A DNA stretch of 64,000 nucleotides from an uncultured Croceitalea sp. (GTDB lineage Bacteria; Bacteroidota; Bacteroidia; Flavobacteriales; Flavobacteriaceae), in contig CANMOV010000001.1 of NCBI GenBank assembly GCA_947499565.1, positions 1,364,001 through 1,428,000 of the forward strand, given 5' to 3'. Positions 62,372-64,000 of this stretch are shown here, piece by piece (positions within the stretch are counted from its first letter, which is position 1; each line of letters starts with the position of its first letter). The notes under the pieces are model-generated. The model was not told the DNA's origin. It saw only the letters and a program-made list of their open reading frames with translations, and ran no database searches. The position numbers were made by a program, and so were the translations under genes.

Positions 62372-64000
62372 TGCAGAAAAAACCACTACAATTTAAAATT
62401 AGTTCTGCATTAAAGAACATCATAGGAAGCGACTTAATTAGTGATGATTTCATTGCTGTTTTTGAATTAGTCAAAAACTCTTATGATGCACACGCTACAA
62501 AAGTTGAAATAACATTTGAAGATATTTATTCTGAAAATGCCAAAATCATTATAAGAGATAATGGCAAAGGAATGAATTATGATGATTTAATCAATAAATG
62601 GCTTTTTGTAGCTTATTCTGCGAAAAAAGAAGGAACCGAAGAAGATAGTTACGACTATAGAGATAAAATAAAAGTCAAAAGAGCTTATGCTGGTGCAAAA
62701 GGGATTGGTAGATTTTCTTGTGACAGACTTGGTGGTGAACTATACCTCGAAACAATAAAGGATGAAGAAAATCCAAAAGTAGAAACATTACTTACAGAAT
62801 GGGACAAGTTCGAAGGCAATCTAAAAGAGGAATTTGTGAACATAAGTGTACTTCACGAAACCATTCCAAAAAGCAATTATGATTTAGAACACGGAACTGT
62901 TCTTGAAATTTCCAACCTAAAAAGTGAATGGGATAAAGAGAAGTTTTTGAATCTAAAAGATGCTTTAGCAAAACTTATTAATCCAAACACGCAGATTGAA
63001 GGTGATGAATTCACTATTGAATTAATTGTTCCTGCTGAAATTGAAAATGACAAAAAAGAAAGCGAGTATCAAAACATAGTAAATGGTGAAATTCAAAACT
63101 TGATTTTTGAAACTTTAGAAATCAAGACTACAAAAATTGTAAGCTCTATTACAGATGGAGAAATCACCACAAGTTTAACTGAAGGAGGAAAACTAGTTTA
63201 CAAGATAATCGAATCTAATACTTACGAAAATTTAAACAACGTAGATATTCAGATTTATCACTTAAACCAGTCTTCTAAAGCAACTTTTACTCGAAGAATG
63301 GGGACTCAACCTATTCAATACGGTCACATTTTTGTCTATAAAAATGGGTTACGCATATATCCTTATGGAGAAAGAGGTGAAGACCCTTTCAAAATGGACA
63401 ACAGAAAAACTCAAGGGTATAGTAGATACCTGGGAACAAGAGATGTTTTAGGATACATATCTATTTCAGAACCTAATGAATCATTAAAAGAAACCTCAAG
63501 TCGAGGTGACGGATTAATAAAAACTAAAGCATATTTTGAACTTGTCGATTGGTTCTATTCTTCGATTAAAAAACTTGAGAAATATATTATAGACATAACT
63601 GATTGGGGAAATGAACTGTCAAATGATGATTACATAAAGTTAGATAGTCAAAGTCAGCAAGAAGCAATTGAAAGCCTAATTGAAAGCCTCACTAAATCAA
63701 AAAATATATTATCATTCGAAGTAGCACCAGAGATTTTCGAATTAATTGACAGAAAACAAGAAAAATCTACAAAGAATACCTTATCTAAAATAAAAAAACA
63801 ACTAGAAAGTGACGAATACGACAAGGACAAGATTGTTGAAAGCATTTCTAAAATTGAGAAAAATCTAGACGAGTTAAAAGCAACAACCGAAGAGGCTTCC
63901 GAAGAAGCTTTAGATAGTCTGATTAAAAACGAAGAATTAGAAACAAACCTCGAAATTGAAAAGAAAAAAGGAGCGTTTCAAGGTGCTTTAATTGGTACGG
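62371..64000 (+). CDS. GHKL ATPase (MORC/Hsp90-like), cut by the right edge
   Basis: The frame opens at the ATG overlapping the methyltransferase stop and stays open to the window end: 543 complete codons, no stop. The N-terminal ATPase has the Bergerat-fold motifs: N-box FELVKNSYDAHATKVEI (E32, N36, D39), G1 RDNGKGM (D63-x-G65-x-G67), and the lid GAKGIGRFSCDRLGG (G108-S116). A second domain follows (TRRMGTQPIQYGHIFVYKNGLRIYP, about 310-335, resembling the S5/transducer part), then a long charged coiled coil (about 420-540). MORC/MutL-like ATPases in restriction-modification operons were described by Iyer, Abhiman and Aravind (2008). A histidine-kinase-like second half is possible beyond the edge. 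Confidence 0.85.
   Translation, partial: MQKKPLQFKISSALKNIIGSDLISDDFIAVFELVKNSYDAHATKVEITFEDIYSENAKIIIRDNGKGMNYDDLINKWLFVAYSAKKEGTEEDSYDYRDKIKVKRAYAGAKGIGRFSCDRLGGELYLETIKDEENPKVETLLTEWDKFEGNLKEEFVNISVLHETIPKSNYDLEHGTVLEISNLKSEWDKEKFLNLKDALAKLINPNTQIEGDEFTIELIVPAEIENDKKESEYQNIVNGEIQNLIFETLEIKTTKIVSSITDGEITTSLTEGGKLVYKIIESNTYENLNNVDIQIYHLNQSSKATFTRRMGTQPIQYGHIFVYKNGLRIYPYGERGEDPFKMDNRKTQGYSRYLGTRDVLGYISISEPNESLKETSSRGDGLIKTKAYFELVDWFYSSIKKLEKYIIDITDWGNELSNDDYIKLDSQSQQEAIESLIESLTKSKNILSFEVAPEIFELIDRKQEKSTKNTLSKIKKQLESDEYDKDKIVESISKIEKNLDELKATTEEASEEALDSLIKNEELETNLEIEKKKGAFQGALIGT

Noticed and set aside
1-64000. tRNA, rRNA, insertion sequences
   Set aside because: I looked for tRNA-like cloverleaf arms with a T-loop, rRNA stretches and transposase motifs and saw none; a covariance or IS search would be decisive.

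Overview
The window is chromosomal DNA of a member of the Bacteroidota, most likely a marine or gliding Flavobacteriaceae. The evidence is AT-rich sequence, three proteins ending in gliding-motility/type IX secretion (T9SS) type B C-terminal domains, a very long SprB-repeat adhesin, promoters of the TTTG/TAnnTTTG type, a LytS/LytTR pair, the nusB-DUF1573-yajC order, a PUR-alpha/DUF3276 protein and a cyclophilin-FKBP fusion. I see no rRNA, tRNA, CRISPR array or insertion sequence.

Left third (1-19.8 kb): a cell-surface locus. A giant adhesin, cut by the left edge, is followed by a shorter relative that shares its IgGFc-binding/Ig/DUF11 module but lacks SprB repeats and a recognisable sorting domain. 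Then come an ABC exporter pair and two further T9SS type B cargo proteins whose last ~130 residues are clearly paralogous.

Middle (19.8-58.4 kb): ordinary, tightly packed core genes. These are uvrB, hsp20, a TerB-like gene, two paralogous small secreted proteins, sucC, a LON-domain protein, lysA, a thioredoxin-fold protein, a serine beta-lactamase/ankyrin pair, LytS/LytTR, an ABC-permease/M1-peptidase fusion with its ATPase, guaB, a FecA-like TonB receptor, HMG-CoA lyase, LysE, Dabb and DinB proteins, pyrD, pepT, a YdeI-like protein, nusB/DUF1573/yajC, an ABC exporter, a PUR-alpha protein, an M14 peptidase, an acyltransferase, a bile-acid-symporter-like carrier, a CNHC thioredoxin-fold protein, a GNAT, a YfiT-type DinB protein and a cold-shock protein. 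Many convergent pairs overlap or nearly touch, and perfect hairpin terminators close most units.

Right end (58.4-64 kb): the accessory part. Two tiny paralogous membrane peptides (28 and 27 aa) lie after the cold-shock gene. After the dual immunophilin comes a tyrosine recombinase. Divergent from it, across a non-coding spacer with an unusual imperfect hairpin, starts a tightly coupled operon: small XRE regulator (TTG start), C5 cytosine methyltransferase, and a GHKL (MORC/MutL/Hsp90-like) ATPase that runs off the right edge. The layout suggests a mobile restriction-modification-like defence cassette beside its recombinase. It is the best candidate for an under-described system, but its effector genes, if any, lie outside the window.

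Several start codons were moved to fit signal peptides or domains, and one short frameshifted gene remnant is reported. All domain calls are from reading the sequence; no database search was possible.
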